DNA of 32,338 nt from a virus. The DNA is taken from IMG/VR virus record IMGVR_UViG_3300028843_000438, positions 1 to 32,338 of that record. One strand, given 5' to 3'. Made by a program: the position numbers and the translations under genes. Positions 15,751-21,572 of the stretch are shown here, one piece after another; within the stretch, counting starts at the first letter, position 1, and each line of letters opens with the position of its first letter. The notes under the pieces were generated by a model. It saw only the letters and a list, made by a program, of their open reading frames with translations, was not told the DNA's origin and did not search any database.

Positions 15751-16107
15751 ATGGCTGGGCCTATACCACAAACACCAGTTCAGTTCTGGAATGGTGTTTC
15801 AGTTTTGGCAACAAACACGGAAGTTTATGAGCTGGACACTGGGCAGTGTTATGGGTGCTGGATAATAGTCAACATTGACTTGGATGCATTGGCAACAAAC
15901 GGGGCGACGCTGAGGGTATATCCAAAGACTGACACGGATGCTAATTTGGGTACAAGAGCAGAGAAGCCACTGTTTTCAGTAGAGCTTGATGATGACTCAG
16001 ACGGCATTTCATTCTTGCTTGATCCCGGAACGTACAGCATAGAATTGACAAACAACGATAGCACTTATGCCTTGACTGTGAATGCTTGGAAGAGATTACT
16101 AGCTTAA
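15751..16107 (+). CDS. beta-rich small virion protein, 118 aa
   Basis: Preceded by GGTGATGTAA and tightly linked to the previous gene. The sequence is a run of short strands (EVYELDTGQCYGCWIIVNID, GATLRVYPKT, YSIELTNNDSTYALTVNAW), consistent with one jelly-roll or beta-sandwich domain. No family is recognised. It lies directly before the LamG-like adhesin and may be part of the same surface structure. Confidence 0.5.
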   Translation: MAGPIPQTPVQFWNGVSVLATNTEVYELDTGQCYGCWIIVNIDLDALATNGATLRVYPKTDTDANLGTRAEKPLFSVELDDDSDGISFLLDPGTYSIELTNNDSTYALTVNAWKRLLA

Positions 16108-16120
16108 CTCTTTCATTTCT

Positions 16121-17473
16121 ATGCTGCTCCGCTTGCCACAGGGACAAAAACCGCCGTTAGGAGCGAGGATAGATTGGAGTAATCCTCTGACAGAGGGGCT
16201 AGAAGCTTTTTGGTTATTTAACGAAGGAGCAGGGAGGACAGTTAACGACTTATCCATGATGAGGCATCATTCTACGAATTATGCTAATTGGGATGTAAGT
16301 TCACGGGGAGTAGCTTTACGGTTTGATTTCACAGCAGATGATTACGTGGATACTACTGTAACTTTAGATCCAACAACATCAAGTTTCACTATAGAAGTTC
16401 TGACTTTCTTAACTGCTCTCCCTGCTGACGTAGGAACTCATCTTATAGCCGTACAACAAACAGATGGTACCGGTTTGGGTAGATCACTGGTATATGTTAG
16501 TTTAGCAACTGGCAGATGGAGTAGTTATTTGGGAGGTGCTGATCGTGACTCTGGAATCGCTGCTGTAAAGTTCCAGTGGCAACATGTCTTTTTTGTTTGG
16601 GATTTAAATAATTCAACTTGGAAATTCGTCATAAATGATGTAGATGGAGGTTCTGGTACATTAACTCCCGAATTTGCCGATGGTAATTGGTTAATTGGAA
16701 AACATAAAAGCTTGGCATATTATTATAAGGGATTAATCAGTTATGTGCGCATTTACAATAGACCGTTGGCACGAGAAGAAATGCGGAAATTGTATAGAGA
16801 CCCATTTTGTTATATCAAAACACCAATGCACTGGTATGATTACATTGGTATTGTCAAGCTTACAGTTTCAGATAGCGGCACGGGTGTTGATTCCGTATTA
16901 GCTGATAAAACGTTCCCACTCAGCGATTTGGCAAGCGGGGCCGATACATTCATTTTGGATAAAACGTTCACACTCGAAGAACTAGCAAGCTCATTAGAGC
17001 AAATTTTAACGAATAAAAACTTACTCCTTGCTGATGTCAGCATTGGCGATGATAGTGTTCTTGCTGATAAGATCTTCGTAATCGTCGATAGTGTTGCGGG
17101 CGTTGATTCTCTCGTAAGAGATAAGGAATTTTCACTAAGTGACGCAGCAACGGGTAGTGATTCGCTGCTAGCGAGCAAGAATTTAACAATAAACGAGAGT
17201 GGGCTTTTAAATGAGTTAATCAGCGCTGATAAGATTTTCTTCATTAGCGATTCAGTAACAGCAGAAGATTTAACGCTAATAAACAAAGTATTCTCAATCG
17301 CTGACACTGGAATTGCTATCGATACAATTGATGCCGTAATTGAAAAAATCTTAAAGCTCATTCTTGCGAATAAACGCCCACTTTCACTCATCATTGTAAA
17401 TAAACACGCTTTAAAGCTCATTTTGAGTAATGAACGGTTAATCACAGATTTAGAAAATAAGGGAGGTGGTTGA
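16121..17473 (+). CDS. LamG/concanavalin-like adhesin with nine 18-residue repeats, 450 aa
   Basis: Residues about 20-225 form a LamG-type jelly roll: NPLTEGLEAFWLFNEGAGRT, a central FTIEVLTFL strand, WQHVFFVWD, and the hallmark GLISYVRIYNRPLAREEM at its end. Such domains bind glycans. Residues 246-407 consist of nine imperfect 18-residue repeats with the pattern F.LSD.A.G.DSLL..K. The last ~40 residues are shorter LKLILxNK units. The whole is AT-rich with different codon use from the head genes, suggesting separate acquisition. I infer a receptor-binding fibre or capsid adhesin with a repeat stalk. Confidence 0.7.
   Translation: MLLRLPQGQKPPLGARIDWSNPLTEGLEAFWLFNEGAGRTVNDLSMMRHHSTNYANWDVSSRGVALRFDFTADDYVDTTVTLDPTTSSFTIEVLTFLTALPADVGTHLIAVQQTDGTGLGRSLVYVSLATGRWSSYLGGADRDSGIAAVKFQWQHVFFVWDLNNSTWKFVINDVDGGSGTLTPEFADGNWLIGKHKSLAYYYKGLISYVRIYNRPLAREEMRKLYRDPFCYIKTPMHWYDYIGIVKLTVSDSGTGVDSVLADKTFPLSDLASGADTFILDKTFTLEELASSLEQILTNKNLLLADVSIGDDSVLADKIFVIVDSVAGVDSLVRDKEFSLSDAATGSDSLLASKNLTINESGLLNELISADKIFFISDSVTAEDLTLINKVFSIADTGIAIDTIDAVIEKILKLILANKRPLSLIIVNKHALKLILSNERLITDLENKGGG
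16856..17341 (+). repeat. nine degenerate 54-bp coding repeats (18 aa each)
   Basis: Units end in DK/NK/SK every 18 residues, for example VSDSGTGVDSVLADK, VDSVAGVDSLVRDK and LSDAATGSDSLLASK. Spacing is constant at protein level while DNA identity between units is low, so the array is old rather than recently expanded. Confidence 0.65.
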
Positions 17474-17477
17474 TTTG

Positions 17478-17753
17478 GTGGATTATTACGACCGTGGTGA
17501 AACGTATATTGTAGAAATGAAGGTTTACGATGAAAGCGGTAATCTGGTAGATCCCGAAACTGCAACATATAAAATCGTTGATTCGAATGGAGAGACAAAA
17601 GCAAGTGGAGACATGGCAAAACAAAGCACGGGGATTTATCAAGCAGAGTACACCATTCCTAGCGACGCTGCTACGGGAGAATGGTATGCTGAATGTACAG
17701 CTGTTCTGGGAACGAGGACAACAATAGAAAAAATACGTTTTGTGGTTGTTTGA
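17478..17753 (+). CDS. Ig-like small fibre/surface protein, ~91-95 aa
   Basis: The ribosome-binding sequence GGGAGGTGG (17461-17469) favours GTG 17478 or TTG 17475 over the longer GTG 17466, which would lie within it. The protein is a single beta-sandwich: YIVEMKVYDESGNLVDPETA, YKIVDSNGET, GIYQAEYTIPSDAATGEWY, EKIRFVVV. This pattern is like macroglobulin or filamin-type Ig domains in phage fibres. It overlaps or abuts the adhesin gene and is similarly AT-rich, so the two probably act together. Confidence 0.6.
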   Translation: MDYYDRGETYIVEMKVYDESGNLVDPETATYKIVDSNGETKASGDMAKQSTGIYQAEYTIPSDAATGEWYAECTAVLGTRTTIEKIRFVVV

Positions 17754-17802
17754 TTTTAACTTTCACACGAGTCGTAAGTGTAATTAAGGGTTAGAGCGAA
17801 AA

Positions 17803-17946
17803 ATGAGCGTGCATAGAGCCAAGAAGATCCTGCGGGTTCTGAGAAATTTCATCAAAGACAACTACTCTGATGTGCTCGAAGTTGAGGATAATGGGAATGA
17901 AATTCTGATAAGGGTTAGAAATGGCAACTCAGGAGGAGGTTCTTAA
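17803..17946 (+). CDS. 47-aa basic protein overlapping the tandem winged-helix gene
   Basis: ATG 17803 to TAA 17946, starting MSVHRAKKILRVLRNFIKD: a basic amphipathic helix, then a beta hairpin (VLEVEDNGNEILIRV) and a GNSGGGS tail. It overlaps the next gene by 26 nt and contains its ribosome-binding region. No family is recognised. It lies below common ORF length cut-offs; composition is consistent with coding. Confidence 0.45.
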   Translation: MSVHRAKKILRVLRNFIKDNYSDVLEVEDNGNEILIRVRNGNSGGGS

Positions 17947-18400
17947 AGCTATAATAGATCACGGAGGTTATGCAAATCTCAGGCAGCTCAAAGAGTGCTT
18001 TAACCTACCTTATTCTGGCTCGAGCTGGTTGCCGCAAAGACTTCGCAGCCTGATCAACAAGGGGCTCGTGCATCCGATGCGCGTTGAAGGAATGAAAACT
18101 TGGTACTTCGTGGATGTTGATCTTCTTGACATCAAGCTTGCAGGAAGGCCAGCGGGCACAACCCAGCTTAAAGCAAGCTCCCTCATGAGGCTATACAACT
18201 TCATCAAGCAGAATGGTGTTGTGACATGGCGGAAAGCAAGGGAGGAATTGAGATGGGACACTCATCGGCTGAACAAATATATTCAAAAGCTAGTTGACGA
18301 GGGCCTTGTGATGGAGATAAGGATTGGTGAGCTGAGATTGCTCACAACCCCTGACAAGCTATCCCGAGTACTCGATGAATACTACGCAAGAGCTTACTGA
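17921..18400 (+). CDS. tandem winged-helix DNA-binding protein, 159 aa
   Basis: Two similar winged-helix units are visible. Unit 1 (about 4-70) has EEVLKAIIDHGGYANLRQLK, then LPQRLRSLINKGLVHPMRV as recognition helix and wing. Unit 2 (about 84-150) has LYNFIKQNGVVTWRKAREEL and LNKYIQKLVDEGLVMEIRI. It is a putative transcription regulator embedded among virion genes. A perfect 8-bp inverted repeat lies 7 nt after its stop, and the next virion promoter follows. It is a candidate regulator of the adhesin unit or of the shared virion promoter. Confidence 0.7.
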   Translation: MATQEEVLKAIIDHGGYANLRQLKECFNLPYSGSSWLPQRLRSLINKGLVHPMRVEGMKTWYFVDVDLLDIKLAGRPAGTTQLKASSLMRLYNFIKQNGVVTWRKAREELRWDTHRLNKYIQKLVDEGLVMEIRIGELRLLTTPDKLSRVLDEYYARAY

Positions 18401-18406
18401 ATTTTC

Positions 18407-18424
18407 AGTACCCAAGTGGGTACT
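18407..18424. terminator. inverted repeat AGTACCCA-AG-TGGGTACT followed by TTTT
   Basis: Perfect 8-bp arms with a 2-nt centre directly after the winged-helix gene, followed by a short T run. It may be a hairpin terminator of the 14711-18400 unit, or an operator for the adjacent winged-helix protein. The 2-nt loop is tight for RNA and favours the operator reading. Confidence 0.45.
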
Positions 18425-18450
18425 TTTCTGAGTCTATAACCACTCCCACT

Positions 18451-18466
18451 CTTTTAAAGTCTATTC
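18451..18466 (+). promoter_or_regulatory. virion promoter element P6
   Basis: CTTTTAAAGTCTATTC, AAAGT 25 nt before the ATG at 18481. It heads a tightly packed operon to 20312. Confidence 0.75.
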
Positions 18467-18480
18467 CGGCATAGGTTATC

Positions 18481-18675
18481 ATGCCAGCATTGGATGAGGG
18501 CAGGGGCTTGCTCAACAGGAATGCACCACTATGGATGCCTCCAGGAAGCGTCAGAGCTCTAATTGCTCTTGTTGTTGTGCTCGGCTATTTCATCAAGACA
18601 GGAACGGTGGACAAGGACATCGTAATGCTCGTGCTCGGATTCTACTTCGGTGTGAGAGCTGTGAGCGGGAAGTGA
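18481..18675 (+). CDS. small two-helix membrane protein, holin-like candidate, 64 aa
   Basis: An N-terminal soluble segment with LWMPPGSVRALIAL leads into helix 1 (about 25-38, ALIALVVVLGYF) and helix 2 (about 47-58, VMLVLGFYFGV), with a basic C-terminus. Size and topology fit small holins. It is first in an operon of head-completion genes and is followed by another membrane protein at 5 nt. It could be a holin/partner pair or an assembly-linked membrane protein. Confidence 0.5.
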   Translation: MPALDEGRGLLNRNAPLWMPPGSVRALIALVVVLGYFIKTGTVDKDIVMLVLGFYFGVRAVSGK

Positions 18676-18680
18676 GAGCC

Positions 18681-18905
18681 ATGATGCTCAATGTTTTCGA
18701 CGACAAGAAGAGCTTCGGGCACACCATCGCAGGAGCTGCAAGCTTCTTTATTCCCGTGCTTTTCATCGTCTTCATCTTCTACGAGATCATTGAACACGTC
18801 CATTTGGCAGGCAAAGAGGAAGAAGCGAACTTTCTGGGCGACGTGGTTGAGTTTCTTTTCGGCTTGGGCTGTGTTACTCTCGTGGTGAGGATTCTATGCG
18901 GCTGA
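18681..18905 (+). CDS. small membrane protein, 74 aa, partner of the preceding gene
   Basis: ATG 18681 (GAGAGCC just upstream) is preferred over an upstream start inside the previous gene. Two hydrophobic helices lie at about residues 16-34 (AASFFIPVLFIVFIFYEII) and 52-72 (VVEFLFGLGCVTLVVRIL), separated by an acidic loop (GKEEEANFLGD). No family is recognised. Overlap with the next small ORF (10 nt) and close spacing to 18481-18675 suggest joint expression. Confidence 0.55.
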   Translation: MMLNVFDDKKSFGHTIAGAASFFIPVLFIVFIFYEIIEHVHLAGKEEEANFLGDVVEFLFGLGCVTLVVRILCG

Positions 18906-19030
18906 CTATTCTGATTCCAAGGAAGGAGCCCAGTTACATCGAGGCGATTGAGATCACAGAGGAGAACGTAACGATTCGCAAGCTTCCTCGCAGCTATGAT
19001 CTGAATCAGCTCAAGGAGGGTTGGAATTGA
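18896..19030 (+). CDS. 44-aa protein in head-completion operon
   Basis: ATG 18896 overlaps the preceding gene by 10 nt, and the TGA at 19028-19030 overlaps the TTG start of the next gene. It reads MRLTILIPRKEPSYIEAIEI and ends QLKEGWN. It is mixed alpha/beta with no membrane segment. No family is recognised. Tight overlaps on both sides support coding. Confidence 0.45.
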   Translation: MRLTILIPRKEPSYIEAIEITEENVTIRKLPRSYDLNQLKEGWN

Positions 19031-19341
19031 GTTTTGATAAGATCCTGGAAAAGAAGGGGATTGATGTAACGCTGATCCGTGTAACGAAGACCAATAATAG
19101 CGGCTACCTTGAGGAATCTGAAACTACGATAGCAACGAAAGCTGTTGTTCTGCCCCTCACAGCTGAAGAGCTCAGGCTCTGGGCTGATGCAGGCATCACA
19201 AAAGCAAGCATGAAGGTTTACCTTGCCGACGACATCTGGACTGGAGATAAGATAGAGATCAATGGCAAACGCTTCTTGATCCGGGCTTTTGAAAACTATC
19301 AGACCTACAGGAAAGCTATTGTTGAGGAGTATGGCAGTTAA
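19027..19341 (+). CDS. head closure / head-tail adaptor protein, 104 aa
   Basis: The GGAGGG sequence at 19015-19020 is 6 nt before TTG 19027, so this start (MSFDKILEKKG) is better than TTG 19021, which abuts it. The protein shows the SPP1 gp16-like barrel pattern: VTLIRVTKTNNSGYLEE, ATKAVVLPLT, KVYLADDIWTGDKIEINGKR and FLIRAFENYQT. Such proteins plug the connector after packaging and dock the tail. It overlaps the 44-aa ORF and the following neck gene. Confidence 0.75.
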   Translation: MSFDKILEKKGIDVTLIRVTKTNNSGYLEESETTIATKAVVLPLTAEELRLWADAGITKASMKVYLADDIWTGDKIEINGKRFLIRAFENYQTYRKAIVEEYGS

Positions 19342-19780
19342 AGACGAGAACAAGATTCCCGAGCTGCTTAATGCATTGCAGAAGGAAAAAGAGGAGATCC
19401 TGAGAAAAGCGGGAGCCTTCCTCGAGGGTGCAATAAAGCAGACGATAACTGAGGGACGCAGCGAGTGGCCACCCCTGTCTCCTGCAACTATCGCGAAGAA
19501 GAAAAGCAGCAGGCCCCTTGTAGACACTGGCAAGCTAAGAGATTCGGTCACTCACAAGGTTGAGGCTGAACAAAACAGGGTTTTGGTTGGTGTTTTTGGG
19601 AAGGAGGCAATTATTGCTGCCGTGCATGAGTTTGGAACTAACAGAGCTGGCAGAGGGCACAAAGTTACAATCCCACAGAGGTCGTTTTTACGTAGCACTT
19701 TCGATGAGAAGAAAGACGAGATCGAGAGGCTAATCGATGCTGAAGTTGAAAAAGTCATCCGCAGGCACACTGTGAGGTGA
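19331..19780 (+). CDS. HK97 gp10 / virion morphogenesis (neck-tail) protein, 149 aa
   Basis: ATG 19331 overlaps the previous gene by 11 nt. The motif set W.PLSPATIAKKKSSRPLVDTGKLRDSV, VGVFGKEAIIAAVHEFGT and IPQRSFLRSTFDEKKDEIE is the recognisable signature of gpG/gp10-type tail-completion proteins, described here in pieces. It links neck to tail tube during joining. N-terminal helix residues 8-40; C-terminal helix after RSFLRSTFDE. Confidence 0.85.
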   Translation: MAVKDENKIPELLNALQKEKEEILRKAGAFLEGAIKQTITEGRSEWPPLSPATIAKKKSSRPLVDTGKLRDSVTHKVEAEQNRVLVGVFGKEAIIAAVHEFGTNRAGRGHKVTIPQRSFLRSTFDEKKDEIERLIDAEVEKVIRRHTVR

Positions 19781-19784
19781 TGGC

Positions 19785-20312
19785 ATGCTTGAGAATCTGA
19801 TCTGGGACGAGTTTTATGCGCAGATCCCAAAGCAGCTCGATTATGATGGTACTCCCGTTGACCTGCAGGTCCTGAGGTCCAACCAAGTAGTTGATTCGAT
19901 CAACTATCCTGCCCTCTTCGTCAACTTCCTGGATCCTGTAATAGACGAGTCCAACACCCCACTGAATGAGATCCTGAGCATTCAGCTCGTCGATAATCCC
20001 GATGGCTACGAGGATGTAAAGTACACTAAGGGAGTCGTTTTGAGGCAGAGTATAGATCTGAGCCTGTACGACAATGATATCAAGAGAATCACAAAGTTCC
20101 AGAACGATTTGTTTTTGTGGGCTAAGAAGGACCTCTCGCTTACGGATGTGGCGATCTTCGATGTCAGTCCTCCACGCAATCTTGATTTCACGGAGGATGA
20201 GTACATCTACCGGAGGAACATCGAGATCATCTGCAAGTTCACGATGACTTGGGATGAGATAGTTACGACGATCGAGGAGGTTGAATACTCCACACAGGCT
20301 CAGCAATTCTGA
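19785..20312 (+). CDS. tail terminator-like protein, 175 aa
   Basis: Preceded by GAGGTGA 5-6 nt upstream of the ATG. Position directly after the gp10-like gene is where tail terminator genes lie. The sequence has an N-terminal helix (MLENLIWDEFYAQIPKQLD), a strand YPALFVNFLDPV, and the C-terminal pattern RRNIEIICKFTMTWDEI expected for a terminator beta sheet. The identity is inferred mainly from synteny and length. Confidence 0.6.
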   Translation: MLENLIWDEFYAQIPKQLDYDGTPVDLQVLRSNQVVDSINYPALFVNFLDPVIDESNTPLNEILSIQLVDNPDGYEDVKYTKGVVLRQSIDLSLYDNDIKRITKFQNDLFLWAKKDLSLTDVAIFDVSPPRNLDFTEDEYIYRRNIEIICKFTMTWDEIVTTIEEVEYSTQAQQF

Positions 20313-20328
20313 TTTTTAAAGTCTATTT
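20313..20328 (+). promoter_or_regulatory. virion promoter element P7
   Basis: TTTTTAAAGTCTATTT, AAAGT 26 nt before the ATG at 20344. It lies immediately after the preceding stop and heads the small-protein and tRNA unit. Confidence 0.75.
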
Positions 20329-20343
20329 TCTTAAGAAACTCCA

Positions 20344-20562
20344 ATGCTCGGCAGCTGGGAGGATAAAGCCGATGTTGCAAAGACGAGCGCTGCATTGCTC
20401 GATGTAGCCACACACTTCCTCGTAGTCCCGAAAAAGAAGCGCATCTTCGTCTGGTGTAAGGATAAGGATGTCGAGAAGGTCAAGAAGATCATCAGCGAGC
20501 GGGAAGTCATCGAGGTCAAGAAGCTGAAGGGTGAGATGAGCCTCGTAGTCGGGACCTATTGA
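20344..20562 (+). CDS. hypothetical protein, 72 aa
   Basis: Start fixed by promoter spacing. The sequence is alpha/beta with DVATHFLVVPKKKRIFVWC, a basic helix DVEKVKKIISEREVIEV and a final strand MSLVVGTY; it resembles a small ferredoxin-like fold. No family is recognised. First gene of the unit leading to the tRNAs. Confidence 0.5.
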   Translation: MLGSWEDKADVAKTSAALLDVATHFLVVPKKKRIFVWCKDKDVEKVKKIISEREVIEVKKLKGEMSLVVGTY

Positions 20563-20572
20563 GGCGATTAGC

Positions 20573-20839
20573 ATGTCTCAGCCTCTCGCAGAAGTTTCAT
20601 TCGCAACTCTGCAGGAAGTTAAGGTCTACCAGAAGAGGGAGGTAATCGTATCTGCAAGTCTGAGAACGGATGAGCCCGACATTCTGATAAGCGTTCAAGT
20701 GACCCACAAACACGGCAAAAATCCTGCTGGACCTCAAACAATAGAGAGTATGACCGTGAACTTTGAGGAGTTCCTCGAAATTGTTGAAGCTGTGAAGAGG
20801 TTGTACGGGAAGATGCAGAAGGTCGAGGAGATTCTTTGA
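20573..20839 (+). CDS. hypothetical protein, 88 aa
   Basis: ATG 20573, 10 nt after the previous gene. An N-terminal beta sheet (VSFATLQEVKVYQKREVIVS, DILISVQVTHKHGK) and a C-terminal helix (FEEFLEIVEAVKRLYGKMQ) suggest a small alpha/beta protein. It contains a His-rich turn THKHGKNP. No family is recognised. Its stop overlaps the ATG of the zinc-ribbon ORF (TGATG). Confidence 0.5.
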   Translation: MSQPLAEVSFATLQEVKVYQKREVIVSASLRTDEPDILISVQVTHKHGKNPAGPQTIESMTVNFEEFLEIVEAVKRLYGKMQKVEEIL

Positions 20840-20940
20840 TGGCTGCTTACTTGCGGTGTCCTAATTGCGGGGCGTTGATGGAAGATACTGAGATCTGCGA
20901 GCATTGCGGGCAGCCATACAGAGAAGGCGTGTATGGTTAG
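20839..20940 (+). CDS. 33-aa zinc-ribbon microprotein
   Basis: The start overlaps the previous stop (TGATG). CPNC at residues 7-10 and CEHC at 20-23 form a CxxC-(x)9-CxxC zinc ribbon, followed by GQPYREGVYG. The whole protein is little more than one zinc knuckle pair. Such microproteins are common in archaeal viruses, but a role (nucleic-acid or protein binding) is not inferable. Coding is supported by the coupling and motif. Confidence 0.6.
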   Translation: MAAYLRCPNCGALMEDTEICEHCGQPYREGVYG

Positions 20941-20951
20941 AGTGAGGGATA

Positions 20952-21152
20952 ATGTGCTCCGTAAACATGTTTCTTAGCCAGAGGCTCATGCTGAAGCGCC
21001 ATCCTTGCAAGACTCGAGCTGAAATACTGTGGGAAGCCCTCTTCGGGGAAGAGGAGGGCGAGGAAGAACTGACAGAAGAAGAGCTCAAAGAACTCGACGA
21101 GATTGAGAAGGAGATAGAGCAAGGGCATAAGGTTGAGTTGAAATGGCCTTAA
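20952..21152 (+). CDS. acidic helical protein, up to 66 aa
   Basis: ATG 20952 (MCSVNMFLSQ...) is the longest start; ATG 20988 (MLKRHPCKTRAEI) is a possible shorter one. The second half is strongly acidic and helical (EEEGEEELTEEELKELDEIE). The end overlaps the next zinc-ribbon ORF by 10 nt. No family is recognised. A short 14-codon frame at 20933-20977 overlaps its start and is probably not a gene. Confidence 0.45.
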   Translation: MCSVNMFLSQRLMLKRHPCKTRAEILWEALFGEEEGEEELTEEELKELDEIEKEIEQGHKVELKWP

Positions 21153-21262
21153 TTCCTTGCCACGCATGTGGTGGGAGCCTACTCGGGAGGATTAATTGCA
21201 AAGTATGCGGAGGAACGGGTGTAGTTGAAGTACTGACCTCTAATAGATCGGAGGGCCCGTAA
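21143..21262 (+). CDS. 39-aa zinc-ribbon microprotein (DnaJ-type knuckle) overlapping tRNA-Ala
   Basis: ATG 21143 inside the end of the previous gene. CHACGG at residues 6-11 and CKVCGGTG further on follow the CxxCxGxG style of DnaJ/zinc-knuckle proteins. The stop codon lies inside the 5' acceptor arm of the tRNA-Ala gene (10-nt overlap), so messenger and tRNA processing would compete. The motif supports coding; the function is unknown. Confidence 0.5.
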   Translation: MALIPCHACGGSLLGRINCKVCGGTGVVEVLTSNRSEGP

Positions 21263-21324
21263 GTCAGAGGAAGACTGCCGCCCTTGCAAGGCGGATGCCG
21301 AGGGTTCAAACCCCTCAGGGTCCA
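21253..21324 (+). tRNA. tRNA-Ala (anticodon TGC)
   Basis: A 72-nt cloverleaf: acceptor GGGCCCG/AGGGTCC with a G3-T70 pair, the universal alanine identity element, discriminator A, D arm AGTC/GACT, anticodon arm CCGCC-CTTGCAA-GGCGG giving TGC, and T arm GAGGG-TTCAAAC-CCCTC. The 7-66 pair is G-A. CCA is not encoded. First of three tRNAs between virion genes. Confidence 0.9.
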
Positions 21325-21389
21325 CTTTCCGGAGAGAGAGGGCGATGATGCCCAGAGGCTCCCAAGGGCTGAAGGGCTGAGCCGCACAT

Positions 21390-21462
21390 GCCGGCGTAGC
21401 ATAGGTTGGTTATGCAGGGGATTGTAATCCTCAGATCGGGAGTTCGAATCTCCCCGCTGGCT
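21390..21462 (+). tRNA. tRNA-Thr-like gene (anticodon probably TGT) with abnormal anticodon loop
   Basis: Acceptor GCCGGCG/CGCTGGC pairs fully (one G-T), discriminator is T, the T arm is GGGAG-TTCGAAT-CTCCC and the D arm GCAT/ATGC. G1-C72, C2-G71 and T73 fit archaeal tRNA-Thr and argue against Tyr, which has C1-G72. The best anticodon stem GGGGA/TCCTC leaves only a 6-nt loop TTGTAA, as though nucleotide 32 were missing. Forcing a 7-nt loop costs at least one pair and gives TGT (Thr) or GTA (Tyr). It could be degenerate or specialised. Confidence 0.7.
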
Positions 21463-21463
21463 T

Positions 21464-21536
21464 AGCCCCGTGGTGTAGAGGTAATCATGCAGGGCTTTGG
21501 ACCCTGCGACCCCCCGTTCGAATCGGGGCGGGGCTA
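21464..21536 (+). tRNA. tRNA-Gln (anticodon TTG)
   Basis: A 73-nt cloverleaf one base after the Thr-like gene: acceptor AGCCCCG/CGGGGCT with A1-T72 and discriminator A, anticodon arm CAGGG-CTTTGGA-CCCTG giving TTG, T arm CCCCG-TTCGAAT-CGGGG. The spacing means the two must be separated by RNase P and tRNase Z acting on one transcript. CCA is not encoded. Confidence 0.9.
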
Positions 21537-21541
21537 TTCTG

Positions 21542-21558
21542 TTTTTTAAAGTCTGTTT
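21542..21558 (+). promoter_or_regulatory. virion promoter element P8 (sheath/tube)
   Basis: TTTTTTAAAGTCTGTTT, AAAGT 25 nt before the sheath ATG at 21573; begins 5 nt after tRNA-Gln. Confidence 0.75.
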
Positions 21559-21572
21559 TTGCATAGCTTTTC

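Noticed and set aside
16840-17619. 259-aa minus-strand ORF
   Set aside because: Antisense shadow of the adhesin repeats; the apparent regularity is only the repeat array read backwards.
21335-21388. Possible C/D box guide RNA between tRNA-Ala and the Thr-like tRNA (ATGATGC with two CTGA boxes)
   Set aside because: The C box differs from the consensus, the two CTGA boxes are only 4 nt apart and the spacing of a C'/D' pair is missing; the short GGC/GCC closing stem would place the boxes out of register.
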